Source: Chloroflexota bacterium (lineage in GTDB: Bacteria > Chloroflexota > Chloroflexia > Thermomicrobiales > UBA6265). Taken from it: a DNA stretch of 52,676 bases. The notes beneath the pieces were generated by a model. The model made no database searches, was not told where the DNA came from, and saw only the letters and a program-made list of their open reading frames with translations. Where the stretch lies: the NCBI GenBank assembly GCA_023389575.1, contig JAEWEG010000048.1, forward strand, positions 1-52,676, in the 5' to 3' direction. Shown piece after piece: positions 51,955 through 52,676 of the stretch (position 1 is its first letter; each line of letters starts with the position of its first letter). Made by a program: the position numbers and the translations under genes.

Positions 51955-52676
51955 ATGCCGGATTCGATCGCCATGGACGAGGTGGTGACCGCCGTGGACG
52001 AGGCCCGGGACGACCGATGGAAGCAGTATTCCTGGCGCCTGCTCCCACCGCAACCGCTCGATCCCCAGATGCAGGTTGCGTTGGACGAAACCCTGACCCT
52101 GGCCGTTGGCCGGGGCGAGCGACCGCCGACGATCCGGTTCTGGGGGTGGGATTCGGCCGCCGTGGTGCTGGGCCGGTTCCAGTCGGTGCGCAACGAGGTG
52201 AACGTCGACGTGGCGGCCGATGAGGGCGTGACGCTGGTCCGCAGGATCAGTGGCGGCGGCGCCATGTTCATCGAGCCGGAAGGAGCGATCACCTACTCCA
52301 TCTACGCTCCGGAGGAGATGGTGAAGGGCATGACCTTCCCTGAGTCGTACGCGTTCTTCGATGCCTGGGTGCTGGATGCCTTGCGGGAACTGGGCGTGAA
52401 CGCCTGGTACGCGCCGCTGAACGATATCGCCTCGGATGGAGGCAAGATTGGTGGGGCGGCACAGGCGCGAAAGGGCGGCGCCGTGCTTCACCACACGACA
52501 ATGGCATACCAGATGAATACCGAGCGCATGGCGCGGGTGCTCAGGATTGGGCAAGAGAAGCTCAGCGACAAGGGCATCACGTCGGCCGCCAAGCGTGTCG
52601 AGCCGCTCCGCGAGCAAACGGACCTCGACCGGGATGTGATCATCCATCATTTGGTGGGGTATTTCCGGGCACGGTA
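51955..52676 (+). CDS. lplA: Lipoate-protein ligase A (3' end outside window)
   Basis: The open frame runs off the window after 240 codons. It has the LplA catalytic features: VLGRFQSVRNEVN, RRISGGGAMFIEPEGAITYS with the Gly-rich loop, and NDIASDGGKIGGAAQARKGG with the catalytic-region Lys. It transfers lipoate to dehydrogenase E2 or H protein after adenylation. The large separate C-terminal domain of typical LplA is supplied by the neighbouring lplB gene. ATG 51955 has GGAG at 51941-51944; ATG 51973 is an alternative. Confidence 0.92.
   Translation, partial: MPDSIAMDEVVTAVDEARDDRWKQYSWRLLPPQPLDPQMQVALDETLTLAVGRGERPPTIRFWGWDSAAVVLGRFQSVRNEVNVDVAADEGVTLVRRISGGGAMFIEPEGAITYSIYAPEEMVKGMTFPESYAFFDAWVLDALRELGVNAWYAPLNDIASDGGKIGGAAQARKGGAVLHHTTMAYQMNTERMARVLRIGQEKLSDKGITSAAKRVEPLREQTDLDRDVIIHHLVGYFRAR

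Noticed and set aside
1..52676. CRISPR arrays, rRNA or tRNA genes
   Set aside because: No regularly spaced repeats and no tRNA cloverleaf or rRNA sequence were recognised by reading; a tRNA scan would settle it.

Overview
The window is GC-rich DNA that suggests a Chloroflexota bacterium close to Thermomicrobia. This is an inference from style: many Tat-type signal peptides on solute-binding proteins, a LAL-type LuxR regulator, menaquinone genes, type I glutamine synthetase, frequent GTG/TTG starts, and no lipopolysaccharide genes. No rRNA, tRNA or CRISPR array was seen. Most long antisense reading frames are shadows typical of high GC.

Layout. 1-1290: IS110-family insertion sequence with a structured 5' non-coding end that may encode a bridge RNA. 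1453-2616: thiamine-precursor binding protein behind a TPP riboswitch (minus strand). 2735-6159: LAL regulator and a secreted protein. 6567-11306: panE-panB-panC-menA with GTGA overlaps at panB-panC and panC-menA, then menG after a MITE-like repeat. 11658-14983: iron-siderophore cluster (binding protein, esterase, reductase) behind a palindrome and promoter. 15214-17157: polyglycine-hydrolase-like protease. 17267-18272: two nitroreductase/F420-type genes. 18364-19434: two AbrB antitoxins and a PIN toxin. 19605-28566: two Gfo/Idh/MocA dehydrogenases and a complete Dpp/Opp-type ABC importer. 28690-30069: a toxin-antitoxin island bracketed by two copies of a hairpin repeat. 30380-35530: glnA, a membrane protein, GH1 beta-glucosidase and MscS channel, closed by a duplicated fragment of the glnA 3' end. 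35566-39361: lipase-like hydrolase, methionine aminopeptidase, CcdA-like, SnoaL-like and VanZ-RDD genes. 39417-44161: repeat-containing secreted protein, DapA-like aldolase, and an unknown overlapping gene pair. 44294-47109: TetR/membrane-protein operon with a near-ideal promoter-operator, and an ECF sigma factor fused to an ATP-synthase-beta-like domain. 47321-52676: nuclease-like protein, DUF885 peptidase, a 58-residue gene under a strong palindromic promoter, a TlpA thioredoxin, and a split lipoate ligase running off the end.

Working together: the pan and men genes couple CoA precursor and quinone synthesis. The iron genes form a bind-reduce-hydrolyse route for ferric siderophores. The ABC importer plus two dehydrogenases and the GH1 enzyme point to scavenging of glycosides or peptides. 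The most unusual item is the sigma/AtpD-like fusion at 45559-47109. The strongest regulatory calls are the TPP riboswitch (2530-2616), the leaderless TetR promoter-operator (45444-45491) and the double palindrome at 49677-49752.
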